Shown one piece after another: positions 12,395 through 24,899 of a DNA stretch of 64,000 nucleotides. The translations under genes and the position numbers were made by a program. Under the pieces are notes generated by a model. It did no database searches. It was not told the origin of the DNA and saw only the letters and a program-made list of their open reading frames with translations. Position 1 is the first letter of the stretch, and every line of letters begins with the position of its first letter. This DNA is from Phoronis australis (taxonomy: Eukaryota; Phoronida; Phoronidae): NCBI GenBank assembly GCA_002633005.1, contig NMRA01000141.1, positions 614,326 through 678,325 on the forward strand, given 5' to 3'.

Positions 12395-12430
12395 ACTTTG
12401 TGGGGGTACCGAGTTCAATTCCCAGTTGGG
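12395..12430 (+). mobile_element. second tRNA-like B-box remnant
   Basis: The run 'gggggtaccgagttcaattc' then 'ccagttggg' aligns with the B-box end of the tRNA-like head near 11900. No clear A box remains. Confidence 0.3.
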
Positions 12431-15400
12431 ACATTGACTCAGCTATTTCTACTGTTGGCATAGTCGATGTATAGATTTCATCCTTTATCTAGTCAGAGGT
12501 AGTGTTGCAAAAGTGGTCTGTGCTTGGCTGGATAATCATTTGTAGGAAAATCCACCTGTACCCGAGATTCAAATCGGGTGTCTCCTGCCGGAGAGTCGAG
12601 CATCCAAACAGTTCAGCCAAGAGACGATTGCCTGTTGGCAGGCGAGAGGCTTTACACGACTGAACGTCACACCCAGAACTGGAAATTCACTACAATCCTT
12701 TTGATCGTACTGAGCGGTGGGGGTCCTGCTTTTTTGGGAGGGGTGAATAAGTCCCCCCCTGACTTTCTAGTCTTGTGTGTATCTTGGATCTCACCGTTGT
12801 TGGACACCAGTACTTAGACTTATCGCACTGCAAAATGCACCCTTCCCCATTGTTCTGGCGTTTCCTAATCCTACTTGACCATCGTTTATTCACCACTTGG
12901 CAACGCTAGTAGAAACTTAGCGATAATAGCGAACTCACATGTGAACTCTCCTATTGTACTACACTCCTTGCTTAGACTTGGACCCAGTAGCTCAGATGAA
13001 ATCTCTTGATCGGGGCTTGTGTGAGTTTCACTAGTTCTCAACTAGTTATTAAGTCCTCAAATGAGAAACCTTGCAGTTTATTAGCCATCCAGTATCTGGG
13101 TTTGTAGGTTAGAAGATAGAGTTGGGCTTGTAGTACCGCTAATTATCGATTGATGGCATTTCCGTGAAAACATGTCAGTATGTCTAAGCTAGTATAAGGT
13201 ATTCCGTAGCACAACTGAGGATGAGAAAAACATGTCGTTACTCGATTGGTTTTGTCGGTTGCCACTGGTAGTGTAGTGCCAGCATACGTGAGTTGCTGAT
13301 GTGCTCAGCTGTCTTGTGTCCATAAGCCACGTTTCCTGTCAATGTGGTATGTTTCTCATTGTTAGTTGTTAGGTCTATTCCCATTGGACACTTGGGTACA
13401 AATTCTCCATTTTGGGACAGTATGTAAAATTTTGGACAGTATGTAAATGTGGAATGCTGAAATTCAAGCAGAAACTGAGATTGGGATGGGCAATTTTGGT
13501 GTGCATCACATTTCTCAAAATTTGGACATTTCATTAATGTAAACCTCTTGAATTAAATCCTCAAAAATAGTTGCTGACACAGTACAATTCGAAATGAGTA
13601 ATTGTGTTGTCTTCTTGAATGAAATTGTGACTGACTGTATTGCTTGTTTCTAAAATTTGGTGCAAGCTCTGACCTTGAGGGAATTTTTCATTGCCTCAAA
13701 CTAGAGAATTTTTACCGTAGTAAAGAAAAGATTGCCAAATTGCCATGCAAAACATGTGGAGAATTCTCACACTCCCTCCTAGTCCACTGAGTCAAGGCAT
13801 TCAAAACAATATTTGTAGGTGATGACCCTGATGGCACTAAAGTTAAAAGAGATTAGTCACCTAGTTGACAAATATTGATAAGAATGGTTAGTCACCAGTA
13901 GATGATGATACACAAGGCTGCACCTAGGAATACTTGAACAATTGTGTCAGTAGACTTTTTTACCTTTTACACTTGTACTTTATATCAGATTTTTCTTTAT
14001 CAAAGTTCAATACTTCTTCACAGGTAAAAAAAGGGTTATAAAGCCAGGTTGAAAGTGTGTGTTGGGTAGTTGGTTATGGGCGTATCAGTTTGGATTTAGT
14101 TGATTTTTTGAAGCTTGTTACATTGTTGTTGAGAAGGTCTTGTTTTTACATCCTAATTTTCCATTGTGGGGATTGATAACTGACTGGTTTCCTCAAAATT
14201 TTCGCTGTTTTCCGGTGTTCATAGACAACTGTAAGGCCCTGAAACATGAGTCAGACAAATTAAATCTGACCCTCTGTGTCTATTCTAATTGGGAGTTCCT
14301 GTCTCTGACCCAAACAGTCTCTCTGACACCCTGTTCAAACCAAGAACCCTCCTTGTCTGGTATCCTAATGTCCAGAAGAGATTTTTTGTAATTTTTTTGT
14401 TCGTACTACTTATTCACCTGGGTGAATGATACTTTCCATTGTCTAAATTCAGGTATGGTACTCACTGTTTCTCTTGATCGGTATTCTACAACTGTCATTT
14501 TGAGAGCAACTTATTAAAAGATAAGTACCACTATGCAATACCAGAAAAAGTTCTGATTTTTCAAAGCACAGGGGTCACAATTTTTCAAACATGATGCAGC
14601 ATTAATTCTTGTTTGTCTTAATTAATGTTTGAATGCATTGTTCCAGAGCCCTAGCTACATGAGGGGAATGGTGTCTTCTGAGAGGCGAATTTTCGGGGGA
14701 CTGTAGTCACCACAATTCCACCCCACCGTTCGCCACCCGTCATTGTCAATGCCTCATATAGCTAAAACTAATGATATGTAGAAGTGATTTTGAGTGTTAT
14801 TTTTTTAATTATTCAAAGGGAACTTAGGGGAATGGTGCTGATATTTGGCCCCCAAAATTGAGGCACTAGGTAAACAAGCCGATTTTTGCATTGCACTCAG
14901 TGATTGACAATACATTTATGCTGTCAGTATGCAAATGCTGTAGGGTTGTTTGGACACACTTTCAAATTATTGATGAAGTTAGTTCCTATGTTTTGGATAT
15001 TGACTGTTCTGGTCTTACTAATGCTAGGGAATTAGTAGTAGTACTTAATAACTTGCCATTGTAACGATAGTAAAGAGACATGGAATACAAAGGCTCATCA
15101 AAAATATTGTTTAAACAATTCCTGACGAAATTACCATCTCCCAACTACAGATTAATTCACTTTCCCTTGTGAAGGAATTTCCATTATAAAATTACAAAAT
15201 TTATGATTTTTGAAATATGTGTGAAGAAAAAATTCTGTAGTCACCACAGAGTTTCTAATCTCACTCCCACATATGATAAATGCACATATGAGCTCAGTCA
15301 TTCGGCAAACAGCTGACGGACAAGATGGATACATGTGATTGCACACCGAATCTGAGGTCGACAGCACAGTATATAAGGCAAGCCACGGAAGCAAGCAATT

Positions 15401-17503
15401 TTCCAAAAAGAACTCCAAGTGCATTTTAGAATATATTTGAATACTCCGATACCTTTATAACTAATTTTTAAACAGTTAGGACTTGCATCACTAGCGGCTT
15501 AATCAGAGTGACTGCTGCTTGAAGTTGCCATTGTTTTGTTTACGTCAAAGGTCACCACAGAGTAGGGGAATTGCGCTATTTGTCTATGTCTTGCTATACC
15601 AACCAAGGAGCTGTGCTCTGTATTGTAGGAGAAAAATGGACAAAATGAGGAGCAGTTGACAGGTCGTTCTTTTTGAAATTTGAAAGTGAAAGAAAAATTT
15701 GTTGACATCAACAGAAATTCAAAATCTATGAACAAACTGTAATAATACCTGGTGAACAGGTTGAATTCTTTTGAGCAATGCAATTTAGTCTGTTTTTCGC
15801 ATTCCAGCCTCTTTAATAAGGCTTTCATTGAAATAATATAAAGATTGTTTTCTTTGTATCAAGGGCTATCTAATATATATTGACCCTGGGGAAGACTTAA
15901 TGAAAACTTCGCAAAGTACCAGACTTTTACTGATATCGACATCTTTTGAGATTGAGCATAGACGATTATCATCAAGAAAACTGAGTTCGTGACAATCTTG
16001 AATATGTTGAGAAAGTTATTGGTGTCAAGATGCCTTACTTCGATACTCTCCTGTCTATTTACTTAGGAGAGGTTGGTGAATTAGTTTCGTTACTTTGTAC
16101 AAAATTAAATATTCAAGAGGGTGGATGAAATCGTGGACTCGTAGGGAGATAGATCACTGGGATCACTGTTGTCTCGTCAGAGCTTTGCTCAATCAATCCT
16201 AGTTATACGCTAGATGGCCCTGTATATGGATGTGTGTGATGTCATATTGAATCCCATGGGAATTTACTCTAGACAGAACTCTTCCTATCATCAGATTCCA
16301 GTCTGTGCTATAGTTCTAGTTCAGCTCCTGATGTACATCACCAATTGATGCAAAACATGGACTACTGTTCATCGGTTGCTACCTGTTTTGAAGGTGAGAT
16401 GCACTGGTTAAGATGAGGCGTGGAAAGAGGATGTTTGATTCTAAGTGTGTGTGTCACTAATTACATTTTAGTGTTAGAGTAGAGTGTTAATTAGAGAATC
16501 TGTCTGAGTAGTTATGTGAAGACCGTGGGTTGGAAGAATGTAGCATTTGTTATGTTTACAGCTGTCAAGTATAGAATGACTTCACTTCGAGAAACTGTGG
16601 ATTCTAGATAGTGAATCATTCTCTCAAAACCAAGTTCCAATTTGCCTTTATACTGCTTGACTGTCCTCCTAGCAACTCTATCCAGAAACTCTGATATCTT
16701 AATGTCCATTAAGGGTGTTCTAATGATAACAAAAATAATCTTGCAAACATTAACAAGTGAATTATTTCCATTGCGTGAGGATAAGTCCTTGGTTTAGGCT
16801 TTAGGTTACTAAATTTGCCATGAAATTGTTGGAAGCAATTAGCAAAAGTACATGTTTAGCTTTGTGGAGAAGAAGGGAATCTAAGCATGGGGATCGTCTT
16901 GTTCATTTTCTTGTCAATAGTTTCACGCCTTGATACAAGCTAGTTTGAAATTGCTACAGTTTTGTAAGCCTCATCAAAGCTGGGTGCTCTGCAGATTCAG
17001 TAAAGATTCATTCATACAATGTTCATTAATTTCCGTATGATGTTACTTACATTTCTAAGGTACAAGCTTGTGCATCATATCTCCAAATCTGACCCTCGTC
17101 TTCTCTAACAGAATTTTTACTAAAAGTATTTTTCGTGAGTGTAAACCATTGGTTGGGTGAACCTTACCAAGGTGATGTGTGCCTAATGTTGAGAACCAGT
17201 GCTGTGTGATTTCAGTTCTAGCACATTTGGGAACTGTCACGGGAGTTCTTCACTTATTTCGCACAAAAATAATTGCGAATTTATTCCAAAATACTGTTTG
17301 TGCGTAAAATCCGTTGCACAAGCATGTATTGCGTGCAAACAACATCCTATATAAAAACTGACGAATATTGTACCGAATTAACATGCCTTGAGATGAACTG
17401 TGTGCTTCAGGTAACTTTGGTTTGAGGTAATGGGCCATGCTCCTAGATTTGTATCTGAGTCAGGCCTAATACCTGCCATGTTGATATTCTGACCTGGGAA
17501 TTA
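12431..17503. other. non-coding stretch with scattered repeats
   Basis: No exon with matching splice phase or family signature was found. The only clear repeat is the dispersed element at 15066-15275. The frames at 13238-13534, 14140-14391 and 15499-15828 are low-complexity or repeat-derived and are not supported as genes. Confidence 0.4.
15066..15275 (+). repeat. dispersed repeat, copy 1
   Basis: Matches, in inverted orientation, the sequence at 47749-47960 over about 210 bases with many substitutions. A hairpin-forming core in the other copy ('aaactctgtggt' and its complement) suggests a MITE-like family. The similar peptides in the two copies (IRNSVVTTEFF) reflect repeat homology, not a gene. 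Confidence 0.7.
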
Positions 17504-18865
17504 CCGTAATCGTTCGGGTTAACGCCCTGGGCGGTTAAATTGGCGAATCCAAAAAATCGGGGGAGGGCGGTTAACCGAGCAGTGGGCGGTTTAATCGAAA
17601 ATCCACCTAAAGTAGGGGATGGGCGGTTAACTGAACATGGGCGCTTATTACGACAGACAACTGCCCTGGGCGGTTAATCTTATCTGGCGATCTAAATCCC
17701 GACACGACAATCATACTCGGAACGCGTAGCCCTTTTCAAAGAGCTTTATCGTCGCGTCGCCAAATGACTGTGAAAACGTCATAACAGCGGATGATCCCAA
17801 CAAAGGTTCTCTTGCCCTCAGATTAGTCATTCACTATTAAATTTACAAAATTGCTGAGTAATAGCCCCGTGCCGTCCTGCGGTGCGCAGACGACCAGTCA
17901 CCACGCAGCCTCCANGAATGGTAAGAATTTTTGTTCAGGCTGAAAATGGCCAATGTATAAACAAAATTATTCTGGATGGCTAAAAAGGGGATGTGGAAAC
18001 ACACAGTCACGCTTACGTGGGGGCTGACGCAAGAAATAGTAAAGAACAGCCAGCGACATTAGTTAAATTTGCTAACCAGTTTGACTGAGATGCAATAAGC
18101 GAAAAACAAAATTTGACTAGCCGTTTTTTATTACTTCAAGATCATACACAAACATACATTATTGCCAACGTTTGAATTCAGAAATCGACAGGCAGCAACG
18201 AAATCGGTAACCCAGTAAGGCACTTGTAGTGTCCCTTCGGTCGCCCCACATCCTCTATAACCCGGCAGTTATATTCATCAAAATATTGAGAATTTGACAT
18301 CTTTCCGTGAGTTGTGAGATTTGTTCAGAATACAAGAGCTTCCCACCTTTATAGAATTTGGAGGGTTGGCAAAACCATTGTCACATTTCTCTGGCCTTAT
18401 TTTTTCGAATATATGTTTTATCCAGTGCACTGCAGACGGAAACTCAGCGCGGCAGACAAAGTCACAGAAAGCGGAGGTTTTGACGCCGGCAGCGTTCTTA
18501 AACTTTGCAAACAAGGGAAGAAAATAAAATGACAAAAAGGTTCAAATATTATATTTTGAAGTGAGTTCATGACCCAAGACAATAACTCGTTACCTGTATT
18601 GTAATTCAGATTGCTAAACCACCATTGTGATCATTGATCTTTTTCTAAAAGTCGGGGAATCGCGCGTTTCCTTAGCACTAGGCGCTAAATCTTCATTCTT
18701 TAAAAGTCGGGGATGGGCGCTTAACCGAGAGGTGGGCGCTTAACTGGAAATCTTCAAAAATCGCAGGGGGCGCTTAACCGAGCAGTGGGCGGTTAAATCG
18801 AAAATCCACTTAAAGTCAGGGGTGGGCGGTTAACTGAGCATGGGCGTTAACCCGAACAATTACGG
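17504..18865. mobile_element. TA-flanked TIR element with GGGCGGTTAA subterminal repeats
   Basis: The ends are inverted repeats of about 24 bases: left CCGTAATCGTTCGGGTTAAC (then GCCC), right its complement with one mismatch. The flanking dinucleotide is TA on both sides, as in the Tc1/mariner/pogo superfamily. Inside both ends are many copies of GGGCGGTTAA or GGGCGCTTAA. The middle has a minus-strand frame (18278-18535) that may be a transposase remnant, but I cannot identify a domain. A single N lies at 17915. Confidence 0.75.
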
Positions 18866-19114
18866 TACCTATTCATCCTTTTGGTTCCATAGCTCTTAGA
18901 TAGCTGTAATCTAGATGTTATCAAGGACTTGTTGTAACCTGAACAATGGCTTTCCTTACACCTGATTTATCAGCTGAAGATACTATCTCAGAACACAATG
19001 CATGAAGTATGTGCATTGGTCTGATCAGGACTGAACTGTTATCAAGGCTTTGTAGAACAATATCCACAAATGTGTGTATTTAGCCAAATGCCAATGAGCC
19101 CCTGATCTATTTAA

Positions 19115-21819
19115 GGGCAATTCCGTGAAAAGGTCAACCTGGAAACAAAAAAATTAAATTGTGACTACACTAACATTTTTGGTCTCATCTGAAAGCCCAT
19201 TCTCTCTAGTTTCAGGACCCGTATTTGACTGTCCTATAACTTTCAATTTTTTGCCTAAATGGACCCATTTTTGGGGGTCACCTGACCCTAAAAAATTAGC
19301 TTGATTTTCATGTGAGTTGCTAATTATTGTCATAAAAAGGTAATTATGGGTATTTTACTATACTATCTAATTTGTGCAATCACATGAATCCCAAACTTTA
19401 TAAAAAATAACATTTCAACTTTGGTACATCATTGACCTCTTGGGGTCAAACCGTCAAAGGTCAATTCCTGGATATCATGGTGCCGTATGTCCATCACAAA
19501 AAAGTGTTTAAAAAGTTTAGTTACGCTAAAAGTGTTCAGTCAAAATTAAAAATAATTTCACTCTTTTAACTTGTTACTCAATACTATTGACCAAAATTTT
19601 AGAACCCAGGGATAATTCGTTAAGTCAGAAATTGCGTGACAGAGGTACAGCAAATTTGTACGTCCGTCACATACGTCCGTCACACCCTTGAAATAATAAT
19701 TTTTCAGCAAATAAAAGTAACCTTAGGTCATATTTTTACTTTCTAAACTTGCAGAAGTTAAAATGTATCACACACCTAAAAAATTAAAACAATACAATAT
19801 TACTAAGGGAGCTTTAAAATTATATGAATAAGTTGCTACAAATTTAAACTAAATGCATTGGATTTTTTCAATTTCAAAAGTATTTGCAGAAAAGTTATAG
19901 TTTGCAATGTCATCTAGTTAATCTTAGTAGAATTCAACTTATTAAAATCAGACAGTTGGCCCACATTATGAAATGTAAATAAAACAAAATGCTAATTTAA
20001 TGAACTTGTTTATCTGTTGTTACTCCATGTTTGTAAAGAAATGCTTTGCTTTTGGGAAATTCAAGATGCAAAAATCTTCATACAAAGGAATTCCTAAGGT
20101 GCTCTAGAGTTTTATTAACAAGAAACCTAAACGAATACATGTCAAGTTGCTATTGCACTGGAATCAACATGTTATTTCTGCTCTGACCTGCTATGCTGTG
20201 TTGGATGTTGAAAAAGCCTATACTAAGCATTTTTAAGCGGTAGGAAACTTTCACTTACTTTATCGGGCATTTTTGTCACAGCCTCACTGATTGTATTCAC
20301 CCTTCTGTGTTTTTCAGTGTATTGCGTCATTGGGTGGCTTGTATGAAATGATTCGAAGCAAATGATTACATTGTCTCGTCTTACATATTTTTGATTCCTC
20401 AATCTTTTTAAGAATTATACTATTTTTTTTTCTGCTGAGCTTCCAGGAGATTAAATCGGCGTTAAGAAAAAAATAGGAAATTCTTGGAGACCACCGAAAG
20501 AACAGATGCAACTGGGAGAAGAATAAATACCTGCCTGAATAATCTTTGAAATTCGAAAAAAAATGCCATTGTGGATCAAGAAATTCATAATTGTACTTGT
20601 GTGTACTGTGATGTGACATTTTTTAAAGCAGCCTCTCCTTGAATCTGAAAAGAAGGCAAAGAGCTGGAATAAATAGAAACCAACATCTGATAAGTTAGTT
20701 CTACATATTCCTAAATCATAATCCTTAATGCAATTAATTAAAAAATGTCCTGCTTTCACGGACATCACAGGTGATTTAATATGAATGCCAAAAGTCGATG
20801 TTGTCCACTAAACCATGCTTAACACTTTTTTTAAGAAGATACTGAATTCCTGTTACTAATACTTTTAAAAAACCCATGATTATTACTTACATGGCATTCA
20901 TCAGAACCATCAACGGCATGGTCCAGAGAATAATTTTATGCAAGCTTGGGACGAGCTCTAATTTAAAAAACAATTAGAATGTGTTTTTATGACAGTGTTT
21001 AGTAATGTTTTAAAATTTTATTTCAGATTTTATATTTTGACAGTCACATTTACTTATTCATCTTGAATTAGTAATCTATTTAACACATAAAAACAGGTTT
21101 TCCTGGCAACTAGTAGTTGTCAAGTACAAAATGATTATCACTCTCATTTCCTCCTATATGGCTTACCATCTTCAAGGGGAAGTAAGATTTTAGTTGATTG
21201 TTTTATATCTTTAATTAAATGTATTGAAAAGTTAAAATCCTAGAGTATATTCCTAGCATAGGCCTACCTGTGATGATTTCGTATGAAAGGTCAATCGGTA
21301 CATTTTAAGTAAAAACATTGAATTAGTAGCAAACGACCAATATAGCTTAAATACTGCAAAAGCTTGAATCATTTTAAGTTGATATCTTAGTCACAACAAA
21401 CAATTTAATACTAGAAATTCAGACAGTATGTATGTCCGTCACACTAACTCAACTTCTATCGAGCTGACAAAAATTTCTTGAAAGATATCATCAAAAAATT
21501 AGTGTTGTGTACTTTGTAAACATTCCACTATATCGTCATGTAAAACAAAAAATTTTAACTATAATGCAACTCACAGAAAATTCACGTTAACAAATTAAAA
21601 AAAAATAAAATTCTCTGCGTACGTCCGTCACACCCCTTTAAAGGCAATTTTTCTCAGTAAGATCAAAAGATGGGGGAAAAGTTGATACATGCTTTGAAAG
21701 CTATCGGTGAGACCTATTAAATGATGTATTAATTATTTTCCTAGGGTGGACATTTTTTTCACAACTGAATCAGATCAAAATGTTCTGTGATTGTACATCC
21801 GTCACAAATGGAATTGCCC
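19115..21819. mobile_element. candidate 2.7 kb element with GTCCGTCACA motifs
   Basis: The block begins GGGCAATTCC directly after TTAA and ends with the inverted GGAATTGCCC. The motif (A/G)(C/T)GTCC(G/A)TCACA recurs near 19490, 19663, 19676, 21430, 21622 and 21796, mostly near the two ends. No recognisable transposase is present, and the minus-strand frames at 20314-20768 overlap each other and match nothing known to me. The inverted end is only 10 bases and the right flank reads ATAA, so the boundaries are tentative. Confidence 0.45.
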
Positions 21820-22558
21820 ATAAATATAATATACTGTGAGGTTAAAGCTGAATGCTGTGATAAACCACAAAGGCTCTGAGAATTGGGTTGAATTTCCACA
21901 TGCCTCTATAACTGGGTTCCAGGACCTGGAGGATTTCACTTTTGGTTCCAGAGCACGGCTTGTATTTTTCATGTTCACCTTCGAATAATCGTTAGAGATT
22001 TTACTTCTACTAGCCCGCAACATCGCAAATAGTTGTGTGGGGTGTTCTTGGGTGGACACGCGATCATTCTGCAAGCTGTTCATGAGTTGGTCAAAAAAAT
22101 GTTTTCTAATAGTGTCAAGAAGTTGAAATTTACTTTGTTCCTAGGTTACAGTTGTATATTTGTGTGTGCAAATGTGCAACGCCAACTACAGTTAACTTGT
22201 GACTTGAGCAGAGAGTGGGAAGCAGTGGAAGTTGCCTTGAATGGAAGAAATTACATTTCGTCTTTGTTATTAACTGTGGCCCATCCTGACAAGATGTTAA
22301 AAGTGACATTGGTCTGGACAACATAGCAAATCTTGGCTGGTTATACTATTTGATTTTAAAGTGTACACAACATGACTCTAGTACCTCAAAATAAATTTTA
22401 TTATTATATCTTACTTAATTTCAGTGCCTTTAGTGCACAGCTCATAAAGAAACACGCAAAAATTGAAAAAAAAAATTATGTACAACGTCATGGGTTGAAC
22501 CCAGGTCGTTCGCCATACCGTTCGGATCAGAGACAAAGTGTATAGAGTGAAGAGAATG

Positions 22559-22812
22559 CAAAGTACATTTAGCGTCGAGAAGGTTCGTAGAGGGATCAAA
22601 AGATGTGTTTCCGGAGGCTGCAGCAACAGCAGCCAGGCGGAAAACGTCTCGGTGTTCCGAAGGACACCAAAGTTGCGCAGAAGTGGCATGACTTCGTGCG
22701 CCGAACGAGAGTGTGCGACGTCATCGTGGACCAAGCGATTCGGTCCGGGGCCACTCTGTGTTCTGCCCACTTTGAGGACTCGTGTTTCGACTCCAGTCAC
22801 AGGAGACGATGA
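22559..22812 (+). pseudogene. frameshifted THAP-domain transposase fragment
   Basis: Frame 1 gives GIKRCVSGGCSNSS and continues to '...NVSVF'. The match then continues in another frame with 'VPKDTKVAQKWHDFVRRTR' and ends 'LCSAHFEDSCF'. Together these are the THAP hallmarks: C-x4-C, the conserved Trp, and C-x2-H followed by F. The switch near 22660 implies a short deletion just where the family carries its phenylalanine-proline step. No DDE catalytic domain follows. Within the TIR element it reads as the DNA-binding end of a dead transposase. A host THAP gene is less likely because no intron signals flank it. Confidence 0.6.
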
Positions 22813-22861
22813 AGGCCTGGTTCAATAAAGGACAATATTTATCATTCAGAAACATCAGCTC

Positions 22862-23110
22862 TTAATTCAGGATCGTCTGTTGGATGACTGGGTTGACTCG
22901 CCGAGCCCGAGGCCGCTTCTCTCGCGGGAGGATCCAGTTCATAAGGCTCAAAGTAGAAAAGTACGCAGCCGGAAGCACATTAAACTTGTTCTCGCTTTCG
23001 TGCAACCCCATTTCCTCATCCTGGCCACCATTCTCATACGTTTCTTCATAGTATTCGTTCAATTCTTGCTCATAATCGTCGTCACTTTCAAATTCTCTGG
23101 TCTCCGCCAT
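22862..23110 (-). CDS. acidic ORF inside the THAP element, function unknown
   Basis: An 82-codon frame starts with ATG at 23110, close to the right inverted repeat, and stops at 22862. Residues 1-37 are strongly acidic with many Tyr, Asp and Glu. The rest carries a basic patch (REKRPRARR). I recognise no family. Its position, convergent with the THAP fragment, suggests the start of a second transposon-encoded protein that has lost its remainder. Confidence 0.35.
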   Translation of the reverse strand: MAETREFESDDDYEQELNEYYEETYENGGQDEEMGLHESENKFNVLPAAYFSTLSLMNWILPREKRPRARRVNPVIQQTILN

Positions 23111-23941
23111 TGTTCAATGCTAGTCACTGATCTCTTGTGTTCAACCCATGACGTCACATGGCGGGAAATGTGAAAATTGGCAAAATTGAAAGAAAAATCA
23201 AAATTTTGAGCTAATTACACAAAATAAACATGGGTTTAGCTAAATTTTACGTCATACATTTAGTCTGTGGCCACCGGTAATTCAAAATGTGCAAAAATCC
23301 ATGGTGTGTACTGTTTAAACTGTCTTGATATCTGAGACAGACGAGACCATTATGTTTCTAACTTAAAAAGTTCCATTCACTGAAAAACATTGCAAGATTT
23401 CAATGAGAGGAGAGGTCATGCTGTTGTTCTGAGAAGTGAATGTCATTTCTTGTTGGTATGCCCATTGTATGTGGACCTGCCACGAAAATTTGGCATTCCA
23501 ATTTATTGTAATTGATGTGCCATTTATTTTTGGTCACTTGATGAGTTCACAATATATTAATGCCACAGCCAGTGTAGCCAAGTTCATAGTCCATGCTAAG
23601 AAATGGAGATGTACTGTATTAGATGTTGAACTGTAGTTTTTTGGTCTTTGCATTTCGTTCAAACCAACACCTCTGTATGTTTGCACAGTGTGTTTATGTC
23701 TGTAAAAGTGACGTGGCCTAATTACAATGAATAAATCACTACTTTAAAACTACTGCTAGATGTCATGACACTGTTTTGAAAGCTTTATTCAATTCCTGTT
23801 TTATAAAGTTCCTGGTACAAGGAATTTTCCTTGTTATGGTCAAGTGGCCACAATATTAGATCGTTTGAACCTTCAACTTTCCTTGAAACTTTGTTGACAT
23901 CTTTGTTTATGTTGACAGGTGAAGACCTTCAGTGCACTAAT

Positions 23942-24052
23942 ATGGCTGCTAAAACAAAGACACAAGCACCGACGGTGATTCACAAAGTCATCATGGTTGG
24001 CTCTGGTGGGGTGGGAAAGTCTGCACTAACTCTACAGTTTATGTATGATGAG
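23942..24052 (+). CDS. RAL: Ral coding exon 1 (N-terminus and P-loop)
   Basis: Encodes 37 residues, [10 protein letters not shown]... to MYDE, including the nucleotide-binding P-loop. An acceptor (tgttgacag) sits at 23918, so 23 nt of 5'UTR share the exon. The ATG has A at -3 and G at +4. It ends phase 0 at a gtataa donor. The N-terminal extension before the G domain is about as long as in vertebrate RALA and differs in sequence, as is usual for Ral. Confidence 0.95.
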
Positions 24053-24899
24053 GTATAAAGTGTGTTGTCATGTTCTTGATTACTTTGGGGGCGTGGTTTT
24101 TACACGACTCGTGCCCACAACAACTTTGGTGATCGCATGAAATCAACATTCTGTCTGTCATCTGTCCATTGCTCCTTTTGCTTGCCCGTCAGTTTTCTTG
24201 CTTGTACAAAATTTGGATCAGAGTTATGTGGCAAGGATGCACAGGCACTAGACGATTTTTGAAAGGATTCAACTACTTTAGCACCCTCTGTTGGTTATTT
24301 TAGTTTCCTAACAAGAAATTTTTTTCTTCGTCAGTTTTTGGGGAAGTGACGACGGATTTTGTTGAAACTCAAAGCAGGGGTATGTAGTGGGAAATATGGG
24401 AATACCCTGCCATCGATTGGTTTTCAGGTAATGTTGACTACCCTAGCACTCCCTGTTGGCCATTTGAAGTATTGTTAGATCATTGGCCATGCTAAGTTGT
24501 TGAATCTAAAAATTGTTGATGTAGCATAGAGGTGTATGGCTGCGATGCACCAGCACCAGTTGATTATCAGCTTAAACCACATTAGGTATGTACTAATTAT
24601 ATATATTTTATGATACATATTAACAACCTTAGTAGTATATAGTTTGTGGTACAGTCGTGAGTGCAATTTAGCGCTTTGTGTTGCTGTTGCTCTATGTCGG
24701 ACTCTGACCAAAGCAATACGTCAGCCTTGTGCTTTTGGGGAATAACGTGTTGTAAGAAATATGGCGTGCATCCTAGAACGATCAGTTTAGCAAAAGAACA
24801 ATCATCAAATTCTTGAATAACTTATGAACAGTAAGTCAGAGGAATGACGCACTTTTTGTAGCTCTTGAGACCTATTTGCATACCAATTTTCAAAAAGGT

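Larger units (their letters stand above)
22485..23157. mobile_element. small DNA transposon derivative with a THAP fragment
   Basis: A 16-base inverted repeat (ACGTCATGGGTTGAAC at 22485-22500, complement at about 23139-23154) bounds about 670 bases. Two frames start near the ends and run towards each other: a broken THAP domain on plus and an acidic protein on minus. This layout suggests an internally deleted derivative of a larger element with two convergent genes. THAP zinc fingers are known DNA-binding domains of P-element, Kolobok and related transposases. The true ends may lie slightly outside the 16-base match. Confidence 0.6.

Noticed and set aside
20314-20768. Two overlapping minus-strand frames of about 100 codons
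   Set aside because: They overlap in different frames within a repeat-like block and match no family I know.
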